DNA of 39,139 bases from Anaerolineaceae bacterium. Its GTDB lineage: Bacteria > Chloroflexota > Anaerolineae > Aggregatilineales > Phototrophicaceae. This document shows positions 16,112-24,173 of this stretch, in pieces (positions within the stretch are counted from its first letter, which is position 1; the number at the start of each line of letters is the position of its first letter). A program made the translations under genes and the position numbers. The DNA is taken from positions 1-39,139 of the forward strand of contig WGMX01000073.1 of NCBI GenBank assembly GCA_016124855.1. The letters are read 5' to 3'. A model generated the notes under the pieces. The model saw only the letters and a program-made list of their open reading frames with translations, was not told the DNA's origin and did no database searches.

Positions 16112-16937
16112 AGCCGAGAAACGTCTGGACACCCTTAGTACGCACGCAATCCTGCTTGCTCTGGCGCTGGTGTTTATTTTTCCGGTGTTTTATACGCTGA
16201 CTACCTCGCTTAAGTCTAAGGGTGATGTACTAACCACGCCTCCAAGTATCCTACCGAGAACACTCTCATTGGAAGGCTACGACACGGTAATTAACGGCAG
16301 TGATATGGTGACTCATTACCTCCCGAATACCTTCATCAATGCCTTTTTTTCATCACTACTGGTTGTGCCTCTAGCTGGTTTGGCTGCTTATACCTTCTCG
16401 CGCTACCGATTTCGAGGGAGCCGGACACTCGAATTCCTGATATTGGGCTTAATGCTGATTCCCCGTTTGACCAACCTCCTGCCTCTGTACCGGATGGCAA
16501 GTGATGTTGGTGTACTCAATACGCATGAGTTAATGGTCGCGGTTTACACAGCAGGTGGACTCCCATTTAGCATCTGGTTGATACGCGCGTTCTTTGATGC
16601 GATTCCAACCGAGATGGAAGAAGCGGCCTTGATTGATGGATGCACACCGTTTGGAGCGTTGTGGCGGATTATTGTTCCGCTGGCGCTGCCGGGATTATTT
16701 GCGGCTTTCCTCCTGAATTTTGTGGATACATGGAACGAGTTTTTGTTCGCGGTTGTCCTTGCAATTGGGAACAAAACGGCGACGGTTGGGTTGTATGACT
16801 TCCAATCTTCTTTTGAAACGGCCTATCACGTTTGGGCGGCGGCGGCGATTATCATCATGATTCCGGTGTTAGCCCTTTTCTTAGCGATGCGAAACGTGTT
16901 TTTCCGCGCGATGCTGGATGGTGCGCTCAAGGGGTGA
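16098..16937 (+). CDS. Sugar ABC transporter permease, MalG/UgpE type
   Basis: 279 residues and six transmembrane helices starting AILLALALVFIFPVFYTL. Family hallmarks are TTSLKSKGDVLTTPP after helix 1 and the EAA loop EMEEAALIDGCTPFGALW with IIVPLALPG. It is the second half of the channel. ATG at 16098 lies inside the end of the preceding permease, with AGGA upstream, so translation is probably coupled. The operon ends here; no ATPase or glycosidase follows, and nearly 1 kb of repeat-rich non-coding DNA comes next. Confidence 0.93.
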   Translation: MVRSKAEKRLDTLSTHAILLALALVFIFPVFYTLTTSLKSKGDVLTTPPSILPRTLSLEGYDTVINGSDMVTHYLPNTFINAFFSSLLVVPLAGLAAYTFSRYRFRGSRTLEFLILGLMLIPRLTNLLPLYRMASDVGVLNTHELMVAVYTAGGLPFSIWLIRAFFDAIPTEMEEAALIDGCTPFGALWRIIVPLALPGLFAAFLLNFVDTWNEFLFAVVLAIGNKTATVGLYDFQSSFETAYHVWAAAAIIIMIPVLALFLAMRNVFFRAMLDGALKG

Positions 16938-17284
16938 GGGAAGTCGATAGCTTTTAGTCTATAGTCGTCAGTCACCAGTCACCAGTCACCAGCTTAATTA
17001 AGATCATTTCAATTTGCTGCGAGTTGTAAACTCAGAACCAAACTATTGGTGATTTTATGGCAATTTCGCCGTATGTTTTGGCAAATTGGACAGCGTTTCG
17101 GCGGTTGGTTCGGCTACATTCACGGCAATTCAGTGATGGAATGTCTGCCGCCAAGATTGCCAATCTTGAAGTTCCGAGTCATGAGTTCCGAGTACCGAGT
17201 TTAAAGCGAACCGTTTAGTCACCAGCTATCCCACGGGAGGCTTCGCACTCAGTCTCCAGTCATCAGCCGAAATACAAAGGCTTA
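16938..17284. repeat. Non-coding DNA with heptad repeats GTCACCA and GAGTNCC
   Basis: No gene is supported. At 16971-16991 there are three exact tandem copies of GTCACCA. At 17171-17200 there are four or five heptads in register on the pattern GAGTTCC / GAGTCAT / GAGTACC. Further degenerate GTCACCA / GTCTCCA / GTCATCA units occur at 17217-17269. These resemble the short tandemly repeated heptanucleotides known from cyanobacteria. Confidence 0.65.
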
Positions 17285-17449
17285 TGATCTATTCAGCGGA
17301 ATATGCGGCGAAAGCAGCGAACGCGGCACAAAAAGTTGTAAATGATGCAGTTGTTGCAGTTGATAATCAGTGATTTTTGTAGCATTTACAACGAATTCGT
17401 GTGTTGTTCACGGGGAATGGCAGTCTGCATATTTCCCACATGTGATCGG

Positions 17450-17488
17450 TTTTTGCAGCAGCACAGCATCCTTCTGCTGCTGCAAAAA
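17450..17488. repeat. Perfect 14-bp hairpin inside repeat copy B
   Basis: TTTTTGCAGCAGCA (17450-17463) and TGCTGCTGCAAAAA (17475-17488) are exact inverted repeats with an 11-base loop. Copy A has a different hairpin at the equivalent position (11750-11779), so a hairpin is kept while its sequence changes. Confidence 0.7.
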
Positions 17489-17551
17489 GCCATTTTGGTC
17501 GCTGGTTGAGTAGTAGGTGATCGTGTTAAGGTGCATACCCCTAACCCCCAA

Positions 17552-17581
17552 CCCCTTGCCCCGTAGTAACAGGGCAAGGGG
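17552..17581. repeat. GC-rich hairpin insertion in repeat copy B
   Basis: CCCCTTGCCC (17552-17561) pairs exactly with GGGCAAGGGG (17572-17581) over a 10-base loop. It is preceded by CCCCTAACCCCCAA, a lead-in also seen in the hairpin-like stretch near 20116-20155. It occupies the slot filled by the TGTAGGG hairpin in copy A. Confidence 0.65.
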
Positions 17582-17776
17582 AGCAAAGGCAAGTGGGTTC
17601 TATAAACAGTGTACAACAGCAGTAGGACAAACGGGTTACCATTTGGAAGAACATTTTGTAACTCTTTCGAGAGGTTGGCACTAACCATTTTGAGGGAGCG
17701 GGATTGTTAAGCAGGTTGGTAAGTCATTGGAATTGAGTAGACGAGGTTTGAAAATTTAAACCGAAGTGATAAGAAG

Positions 17777-17850
17777 TCCTGAGTTGTGAGTGCCGAGTTA
17801 AGACTTTAGTCACCAGTCGTCAGTCTCCAGCTTTAAGTGCCAAGTACCGA
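17777..17850. repeat. Heptad repeats next to the GT-C/XRE gene
   Basis: GAGTTGT-GAGTGCC-GAGTTAA is in seven-base register, followed by GTCACCA-GTCGTCA-GTCTCCA and AAGTACCGA. Both heptad types seen at 16971-17200 recur here side by side. Confidence 0.6.
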
Positions 17851-17915
17851 AAGATCGGGCTATTTGACAAGCAATTTTGATCCGGAAAATGCTGTAAATT
17901 CTTCAAATTCAAGTG

Positions 17916-19607
17916 TTATTCCTTCTGCGTCAGCCAATCGCACAATGACAGGCCAAGGCGCTGCGCCAACTTATAGGCATGGTCAAGTGATAAACCTTTT
18001 TCGCCGCGCTCATACTGCTCGACCACATCGTAACCAATGTCCAATTCGTCGCTGATCTGGCTTCGGGTTAAGCCAGCACTTATCCGCGCCTGCTGTAGTT
18101 TTGTGCCAATCGACACATTGTGCGGATTCTTTTGCCGCCATCGTAACCCGCTTGTTAGCTGATAATAAGCGACATAGCCCCAAGAATACCCCATATAAAT
18201 GGCAACCGGAACCAAATCCAACCACGGAAGCCAATCGCTGCCTTTGGTGGTGATGGCTAAATAATTGTAGAGAAACGACTGCCACGTCACCAAATAGCTT
18301 AAGCGCAGCGTCAACCGGCGTAAGGGCGTATCCTCCAACAACGCCACTACCGGTAACAGCCACATGACGTACCAACCGTAGAACCATAAGGAAACGACGA
18401 GTAAGTAAAACAGCAGCACACGCCCGACGATTCGCACGGGCAGCAAGGTATCTTGCTCATCGCCGCGCCACAGGATGATGAACTGCCACACATAAAATAG
18501 TCCGAACAGCACTATAGAACCATTTGCCATCCATGCATTCGTGATCGGTGTATCGGCGGGATTGGTTTGAATAGGCTGATTATCCAGCGTCGGAATCAAT
18601 AACTCGCGCAGCACGGTGGCGACTGAACCGGTGTACATACGGTCACGCCGTTCCAAGCGCAGGGTTTCCCAACCATGCCAATAAGGGGCATAGGCCACCG
18701 CTGCCAGCAAAAGCCCCAAGCAAGCCGATAGAACAAAATAGCGCAGGCGCATCCAGCCGCGCAGTTGACGCAGTGCAATAAGCGAAGCAATGGGTATCAA
18801 AATCAGCGGAATAAATTTGAGCAGCATCCCGAAAATCAGCGCAAGCGTCGCAGCCACATACCAACGTCGCAGCAGGCAGTACATGGCTAAAGCGATAGAC
18901 GCAGCCATTAACGCGTCATGATGACCAATGCCGGCTGTCATATAAAGCACTAAGGGATTCCACATCAATAGATATAAACCACTGAGCCAACGACGCGGCG
19001 CGGTGTGGATTAAGGCTAGAGCCACCAAGAGGGAGGCTAAAGCATAGCCCGCGACAGCTAATAATTTAAACGTCAGGACATTGGTTAGACGGTCATCACC
19101 CGCTAATTGACTGGCTGCTCCCGCTAACGATTCCCACACCGGCCCGTAGGCCGAAGGCACACTGCGCCATGTGGCGAAATCATAAAAGGAGTCTTGTTTA
19201 ACATCGTTCGGCACATTTTGCAGTGGATTTAAACCATATACCGCAGTCATGCGTCCTCGAACAATATAGTCGTAAATATCACTGGCATCCGCCGGATACA
19301 TCTGCAAGAGAATGAGGTTAAAGATTACACCGAAGCCGACGATGATAACCAAAAACCATTTGCTCGATAGACCCCGTAAAAGGCGATAGCCCAACCCATA
19401 AGCAGCAAACAACAGAACGAAAGTGAGGATATAGAGAAACGCGCCCTCATTTGAAAAATGGTTGAGTGTGCCAATCGACTGGCGAGGCAGATCACCAAAT
19501 TTGGCTAAACTATAACGATCCGCAAAGCCGTAATAAAAAAGCAGGCTGATAGCTATTCCACAGCTTATAAGACCGAAAAATGAGAGAGTCAGTCGGCGTT
19601 GGGACAC
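17916..19607 (-). CDS. Polytopic GT-C-like glycosyltransferase fused to a C-terminal XRE helix-turn-helix
   Basis: 563 residues. About 12 hydrophobic helices fill residues 1-495. After the third comes MYPADASDIYDYIVRGRM (about 103-120), an acidic extracytoplasmic loop with the D-x-x-D arrangement typical of GT-C transferases that use polyprenyl-phosphate sugars, and LNPLQNVP follows. Other family-like segments are PSAYGPVWE and MWNPLVLYMTAGIGHHD. Residues about 497-563 form an XRE/Cro DNA-binding domain: GTKLQQARISAGLTRSQISD, then YDVVEQYERGEKGLSLDHAY, then LAQRLGL. The frame is continuous across the join. This puts a DNA-binding domain on the cytoplasmic end of a membrane enzyme. Start is probably a GTG (19605-19607) with a weak ribosome site. 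The LexA-like gene lies 179 bases upstream on the same strand. Confidence 0.82.
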   Translation of the reverse strand: MSQRRLTLSFFGLISCGIAISLLFYYGFADRYSLAKFGDLPRQSIGTLNHFSNEGAFLYILTFVLLFAAYGLGYRLLRGLSSKWFLVIIVGFGVIFNLILLQMYPADASDIYDYIVRGRMTAVYGLNPLQNVPNDVKQDSFYDFATWRSVPSAYGPVWESLAGAASQLAGDDRLTNVLTFKLLAVAGYALASLLVALALIHTAPRRWLSGLYLLMWNPLVLYMTAGIGHHDALMAASIALAMYCLLRRWYVAATLALIFGMLLKFIPLILIPIASLIALRQLRGWMRLRYFVLSACLGLLLAAVAYAPYWHGWETLRLERRDRMYTGSVATVLRELLIPTLDNQPIQTNPADTPITNAWMANGSIVLFGLFYVWQFIILWRGDEQDTLLPVRIVGRVLLFYLLVVSLWFYGWYVMWLLPVVALLEDTPLRRLTLRLSYLVTWQSFLYNYLAITTKGSDWLPWLDLVPVAIYMGYSWGYVAYYQLTSGLRWRQKNPHNVSIGTKLQQARISAGLTRSQISDELDIGYDVVEQYERGEKGLSLDHAYKLAQRLGLSLCDWLTQKE

Positions 19608-19786
19608 AGTGATACTTTCTAGAGGTTGGCGGATAACCTCATCCGCTAAGGACGGTTATGATTCGAATAAGTAGTACGGTGCGACCACTACAATACCCTG
19701 CTCCCGATACCAATTGCCAGCGCCGATTTGGGTTCTCAAAGTCAATGTTAATCTGTGGTGCTGATTTACCCTCAAAATTGATTTAG

Positions 19787-20026
19787 TTATTCATCAGGAC
19801 AAGGGGTGATGAGGGTAATGCCCCGTGCGATGCCCGGATCACGCGAGATGCGGTCTTGGGCAACCAGTTGGTCGAGATAACGGTACATGTTGGGGCGCGA
19901 CATGTAGCAGGCATCCGCGACTTCGCGCAAGGTGGGCGAATACCCAAACTGACGGTCATATTCACAGATGAAGCGAAACACATCTTCCAATATTTGTGGG
20001 TCAAGGGTCGAATTTAATCTACGCAT
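19787..20026 (-). CDS. Stand-alone LexA-type winged-helix DNA-binding protein
   Basis: 79 residues. The sequence follows the LexA N-terminal DNA-binding domain: FICEYDRQFGYSPTLREVAD, then ACYMSRPNMYRYLDQLVAQ as recognition helix, then a wing with ISRDPGIARGITLI. It stops where LexA's autocleavage and Ser/Lys protease domain should begin, so it cannot be a RecA-cleavable repressor by itself. Start is ATG at 20026 with a weak Shine-Dalgarno. It may regulate itself or the downstream membrane protein that carries its own helix-turn-helix. It could also be a remnant of lexA, but the clean stop and small size fit a single-domain regulator. Confidence 0.8.
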   Translation of the reverse strand: MRRLNSTLDPQILEDVFRFICEYDRQFGYSPTLREVADACYMSRPNMYRYLDQLVAQDRISRDPGIARGITLITPCPDE

Positions 20027-20596
20027 TTTTGTTAGCAGCTATCCATTTCTATCCCGGTAAGCTCCCCCCAACCCCGTTGAAAGTCGTAATCTCAAGAAAG
20101 TAATGCGAATACTGAACCCCCTCCCTAACCCTCCTCCGCAAGCGAGTGAGGGAATCGAGATAGAAAACATTTTCGCAACAATTACTTGAAACTACTTTTA
20201 AGGGATGGATGCTTGTTCCGAATATGCCAATTGTGTGAGAGACACTAAGAGCGCAGGACAGGCTGCGCTCGGGTTGGTGATATAACAAATTTCCAACACA
20301 CAGGCATCATAGCACAGTTCAGAACATTAATTCTACCTACTTATGGTATGAGTTTGGATAGAATATGGTTAGAATTTTTGTTCTTTGCCCAGAAATAGGT
20401 TGTTCAGTTTTCGGTTTGTTGAAAAAGCCGCAGCAGGGGGTGTGATTGTGATGTCTAGAAATACAGGCTTATCCTCACGGGTATCTGACCGATAAGCCAA
20501 GTAGCCTACTGCCTTTTAGCCACCGCGCTGATGTACCTGTTTTCGTTTGACGCTATTTTTTGAGTATGTGGTTCGTCATTCATAGAAAGCAGGTGC
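20027..20596. other. Intergenic region with dispersed repeat fragments
   Basis: No gene is supported in these 570 bases. Near 20116-20155 is CCCCCTCCCTAACCCTCCTC followed by CGCAAGCGAGTGAGGG, which resembles the lead-in and hairpin at 17541-17581. A clear hairpin is at 20466-20498. The rest shows no RNA gene or repeat that I can recognise. Confidence 0.4.
20466..20498 (+). promoter_or_regulatory. Leader hairpin upstream of the small zinc-ribbon gene
   Basis: GGCTTATC (20466-20473) and GATAAGCC (20491-20498) form a perfect eight-base-pair stem with a 17-base loop, followed by a second possible small stem GTAG/CTAC. It lies about 100 bases before the ATG at 20597. It does not match a riboswitch class I can name. 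Confidence 0.35.
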
Positions 20597-20809
20597 ATGA
20601 TGCAGTGCGAATTTTGTGGCAAATCAACCCGCGAATCAAAAGATGGCCTGTGCTTTCGCTGTTATATGCTTGACCATGCTATCCGGTTGGAGCCTGAACT
20701 GCCCTATGTGAATACCGCGCTGGATGCAAAACTTGCGCCTCAGCACGAATACCGGCGCTTTAACCTGAAGCCGTTTGTGGCGGACATTCGTGTTGATAGA
20801 CGCAAATGA
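20597..20809 (+). CDS. Small zinc-ribbon-like protein
   Basis: 70 residues. Four cysteines, C4-x2-C7 and C19-x2-C22 (CEFCGKS, LCFRCYM), form a treble-clef or zinc-ribbon site at the N-terminus. The remainder is charged, ending FVADIRVDRRK. AGGT precedes a double ATG at 20597 and 20600. Function is unknown; proteins of this build bind nucleic acid or another protein. It is flanked by non-coding DNA on both sides and not in an operon. Confidence 0.65.
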   Translation: MMQCEFCGKSTRESKDGLCFRCYMLDHAIRLEPELPYVNTALDAKLAPQHEYRRFNLKPFVADIRVDRRK

Positions 20810-20932
20810 GAATTTAACTGCCAAGGGTTCAATCTTGTCCGACAATTAACAACGTCATAGTTTGCGTCGCCGCAGGCTAAAGCCGTGCGGCTAACCACCA
20901 GACAAGCGCACTAAAGGCGCTCCAAAAGACAA

Positions 20933-22399
20933 CTACTCCCATTTCAGATGTTCAGGCCAAAAACCTTGTGCTTTAAGTTGGGCAATGATTTCATCAAGAT
21001 ATTTTAGTAATTTGCGTGAAATCCCATCCATTGCAAAGTTACCGCCTGAATTTTGTTCAAGTACAGACACTATATCGCCAATTGTTGAGACGCCACTTTG
21101 TTTTAGAGAGATTAAACAATGAGGACTAACACGCAAATTTTCAATAGGTATGAATTCAGGATCATTAAGCGCTTCAATTTCGAGTAGGCGGTTGTATTTG
21201 GCGAGGCGTTCAGACTGCATGATCGAGCCGATTTTGATGTAATCGCCTGCCCAACCTGTCGCCAAATCCGCCAACCAATTATCCTCGGTTTCGCCGCTGC
21301 GGGCGCTGACCACCACTTTCCATCCCGCATGGCAGGCGATGTCATAAGCTGTTAGCGCTTCGGTCAATGTGCCAATTTGATTGACTTTGAGTAACAGGCT
21401 GTTGGCAGCTTGAGAGTCGATGGCCTGTTGGATACGTTTGGGGTTGGTGCAGAGTAAATCATCACCCAAGATCATGGCTTTGCCGTTTGCCGCTCCATAG
21501 AACGCCTGCCAGCCTGACCAATCTTCTTCGGATAAGCCATCTTCGACACTGATAATTGGATAACGCGCCAGCCAATCCATGAGCAGCGCGACCATGCCTG
21601 TGCTATCGAGGGCTTGATCGTTGATGTGATAGCGACCATCGGCGTAGAAATGGCTGGAAGCGACATCGACCGCCAGCGCGACCTGTTCGCCGGGGATGTA
21701 TCCGGCGCGTTCGATTGAGGTGAGGGCATCGGCGAGCATGGCATCAACCGAAGGGAATGGCGGGGCAAGGCCACCTTCATCGGCTTTGAGTGGGCGGGTG
21801 TTGTACTTTTCAGCGGTGAGTTTGGCGGCAGCTTGATAAACATCGTAGGTCATTGCTAGACCTTCGGAGATGGATTTGGCGGCGACTGGCACAACCAGCA
21901 CATCTTGGATGGGGACTTGTCCGCCGGCATGTTTGCCACCGCTGAAGAGGTTGATGGTCAATTGGGGTAGGCTTGGAATTCCATCCCACATATTGGCGAA
22001 ATGTTGATAGAGCGGCATGTTGGTTTCGATGGCTTGGGCGCGGGCAAAGACTAACGACACGCCGAGGATGGCATTCGCGCCGAGTTTGGATTTGTTGGGT
22101 GTACCATCCAGTTCGAGCAGTGCCGTGTCGAGATCGGCTTGAGTGGCGAAGTCGCGTCCAACGAGCGCATCACGGATTGTCGTGCTGATATTTTCGACGG
22201 CTTTTTGACAACCAAGTCCATTAAAGCGTTTGGGGTCGCCATCACGCAGTTCGAGGGCTTCGGCTGTGCCGGTGGATGCGCCAGATGGAACAGATACTTC
22301 AGCCTTCGCACCGGATGCTAAAGTGCAGTAGGCTTTGACGGTGGGACGTGCGCGGCTGTCTAAAATTTCGATGGCGTGTAATGATGTGATGCGCGACAT
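20933..22399 (-). CDS. Divergent enolase with an RNA polymerase alpha-CTD-like C-terminal domain
   Basis: 488 residues from ATG at 22399 (homology start SRITSLHAIEILDSR; an ATG at 22411 has its AGAGGA too close). Residues 1-415 are enolase. Kept active-site elements are VPSGAST, H157 in GGKHAGG, E208 in KADEGG, metal ligands D245, E286 (SVEDGLSEEDW) and D313 (GDDLLCTN), base K338 in LLLKVNQIGT, R367-S368 and K389. Two usually invariant positions differ: the Glu of the QE pair is Asp (D166, VPIQDVLVV) and the His of SHRSGETED is Ala (A366, SARSGETED). Enolase interconverts 2-phosphoglycerate and phosphoenolpyruvate; activity here is uncertain. Residues about 417-488 are extra, and PIENLRVSPHCLISLKQSG plus STIGDIV resembles the helix-hairpin-helix alpha-CTD. 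A promoter faces the LPCW gene. Confidence 0.85.
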   Translation of the reverse strand: MSRITSLHAIEILDSRARPTVKAYCTLASGAKAEVSVPSGASTGTAEALELRDGDPKRFNGLGCQKAVENISTTIRDALVGRDFATQADLDTALLELDGTPNKSKLGANAILGVSLVFARAQAIETNMPLYQHFANMWDGIPSLPQLTINLFSGGKHAGGQVPIQDVLVVPVAAKSISEGLAMTYDVYQAAAKLTAEKYNTRPLKADEGGLAPPFPSVDAMLADALTSIERAGYIPGEQVALAVDVASSHFYADGRYHINDQALDSTGMVALLMDWLARYPIISVEDGLSEEDWSGWQAFYGAANGKAMILGDDLLCTNPKRIQQAIDSQAANSLLLKVNQIGTLTEALTAYDIACHAGWKVVVSARSGETEDNWLADLATGWAGDYIKIGSIMQSERLAKYNRLLEIEALNDPEFIPIENLRVSPHCLISLKQSGVSTIGDIVSVLEQNSGGNFAMDGISRKLLKYLDEIIAQLKAQGFWPEHLKWE

Positions 22400-22442
22400 A
22401 AATAAATTCATTCCTCTCGGAAATAAAAGTTCATTTGTGGGG

Positions 22443-22448
22443 ATTATA
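22443..22448 (-). promoter_or_regulatory. Candidate -10 box for the enolase-like gene
   Basis: TATAAT on the minus strand, about 45 bases before the ATG at 22399. On the plus strand a consensus TTGACA at 22470-22475 may serve the divergent LPCW gene, though its -10 is unclear (TATAGT at 22501 is too far away). Confidence 0.35.
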
Positions 22449-22520
22449 CTGTGGAAGATGGGTTAAGGGTTGACATGATAAAATGGCTTCATCCGTTTAG
22501 TATAGTGAGTTCAACTGACC

Positions 22521-24161
22521 ATGAAATATACCGTTTGGTTTTTGATTGGGCTGTTGTTGATACTTACTGGATTTTATGCGGGTCAAACTCAATCGACGCA
22601 GGTTCAGCAAGAAGTGTTTGATTCGACGGCTGCTCCAACCCCGATTGTTTATTTTGGTGAGCAATCGACATTGACTGATAATCCGTGTGAGCTTCCTTGT
22701 TGGTTTGGGCTTGTACCCGGTAAGACCACCACTGAAGAAGCCTATCGTTTTATCAAATCCAATCTTAATAACTTCGGGACTGATTTTAATAGTGAAATTG
22801 ACCCAAAAACTAAATATGTTCTGAATGGCGCTTATCGTATTTTCATAGGGCCTGATTACCGCCCTGATCGCCAAGCAGCTATGGATAGTTTTATTGCGAT
22901 TAAAAATGGCATCGTAAACTACCTTAGCATTTATATGAATCGTGTCGTAACAATTGAACAGGTAATTCAACATTTAGGATTACCGGACTACATTTTTTTC
23001 ACACGAGATCAAATTGATTACCTTACATTTGTGTATTCCAAAAAGCTGGTACGGGTAGAATTTTATGAGCCTATAAAGCCTCCTGTTGATGTATGTACAT
23101 CCAATACAATTGGGAAGACTTTTCTTGCTACAACCGTCAAATACTATTCAGCACAATCCGCCTATGAACCAGAATGGCGACCAGATCAAAAGATTGAGAT
23201 GAACGGCTATGAAAATGGCGAAACTCAGCCGCGATTACTCGCGCATTCTATTTCTTTCCAACAATATTCTATTAATCCCAAACAGTTCGAAACGTTTTTA
23301 GCGCTGAAAAATGATTCATCTTGTGAGCAACTGTTTCAGGGATTGCCGGAAGCTACGGCTGTCCCAATACCGTCCCTAAAGCCAACTCCAACGCCGACCA
23401 GAAACCCTGATGATTATTTCGGCGTGTTGCCAACTTTTGAGAAGCTCATGCAAGATAATGGCGGATGTCAGTTACCTTGCTGGTGGGGATTTGAGCTTGG
23501 TAAAACGAATGAAGAAGATTGGTATAATTTTCTGCATCAACAAGGATTCGACAAAATTCGAGACGATGCGCCGCTTCGTCAACATGGAACTATAAGTGGT
23601 GACACCTATTTTCTATCATTTGGCGAACGCAACGAGTATAGCCCACTCGATTTTTATTTTCTCAAAAAAGGTATTTTGACAGGTATTCATCTCGAATTAT
23701 GGAATCCCAATAAGTGGCTATCACCAAACGTCAGAAGTATTACCCTTGGCGGATTATTAGCACAACTGAAGAATTTAAATCAAACCCCCGAAATTTATAT
23801 GTTTATTGGTGGTACGTCGTCAGTTCTGGATTTACCGTTTTTGATCGTAGCAGATGATGTTGGTGTAATGGCGGAGTATACGTTTAATATTGCGGATACA
23901 CTTCCCGCGCCAAATGATCCGAAACAATGGCGATATTGTCTCGGTCTTGCTCAAACGACCCGGATTGAAATTACCGTACAAGACCCGCAGATGACACCTA
24001 AAGTCAGTGCGAGAGCGCGGGACAATAAGGGTTGGGTGCGATTAGAAGATTTGAACGTCTTGCGAATGGATAGCAATGACTTCATCCAATTTTTTATCGA
24101 CGATCCTGATAAGTGTTTTGTGCCTAATTTTATAAAACCGGAAGCAACGATGGGTTCGTAG
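22521..24161 (+). CDS. Secreted protein with two LPCW(W/F)G modules
   Basis: 546 residues. An N-terminal hydrophobic segment (WFLIGLLLILTGFYAG) exports or anchors it. Two homologous modules follow, each starting with a Cys-bracketed motif: CELPCWFGLVPGKTTTEEAY at residue 56 and CQLPCWWGFELGKTNEEDWY at 316. The modules are joined by a proline/threonine linker (SLKPTPTPTRNPDD). The paired Cys four residues apart probably form a disulfide outside the cell. I know such modules only from uncharacterised Chloroflexota proteins, so no function is proposed. The WD40-like gene starts 12 bases after the stop, so the pair is an operon. Confidence 0.75.
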   Translation: MKYTVWFLIGLLLILTGFYAGQTQSTQVQQEVFDSTAAPTPIVYFGEQSTLTDNPCELPCWFGLVPGKTTTEEAYRFIKSNLNNFGTDFNSEIDPKTKYVLNGAYRIFIGPDYRPDRQAAMDSFIAIKNGIVNYLSIYMNRVVTIEQVIQHLGLPDYIFFTRDQIDYLTFVYSKKLVRVEFYEPIKPPVDVCTSNTIGKTFLATTVKYYSAQSAYEPEWRPDQKIEMNGYENGETQPRLLAHSISFQQYSINPKQFETFLALKNDSSCEQLFQGLPEATAVPIPSLKPTPTPTRNPDDYFGVLPTFEKLMQDNGGCQLPCWWGFELGKTNEEDWYNFLHQQGFDKIRDDAPLRQHGTISGDTYFLSFGERNEYSPLDFYFLKKGILTGIHLELWNPNKWLSPNVRSITLGGLLAQLKNLNQTPEIYMFIGGTSSVLDLPFLIVADDVGVMAEYTFNIADTLPAPNDPKQWRYCLGLAQTTRIEITVQDPQMTPKVSARARDNKGWVRLEDLNVLRMDSNDFIQFFIDDPDKCFVPNFIKPEATMGS

Positions 24162-24173
24162 ATAAGGCAAACC

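Larger units (their letters stand above)
17285..17760 (-). repeat. Large intergenic repeat, copy B (inverted)
   Basis: On the minus strand this matches copy A at 11515-11955: ATTTAAA at 17754-17760 corresponds to the start, followed by CCCTCAAAATGGTTAG, GTTACAAAATGTTCTTCCAA and GCACCTTAACA, and it ends in TTCGCTGCTTTCGCCGCATA. The two copies are clearly related but diverged and differ by internal insertions. It carries no credible ORF. Together the copies flank the MBL gene, the ABC operon and the toxin-antitoxin pair. Confidence 0.75.

Noticed and set aside
16964..17277. Possible CRISPR array from the repeated heptads
   Set aside because: Units are seven bases, tandem without unique spacers, and no cas gene is present.
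17386..17688. 100-codon minus-strand open frame
   Set aside because: Coincides with repeat copy B and its GC-rich hairpin; low-complexity translation.
20400..20596. Possible known riboswitch ahead of the zinc-ribbon gene
   Set aside because: The hairpin is real, but no conserved core of any riboswitch class I know is visible.
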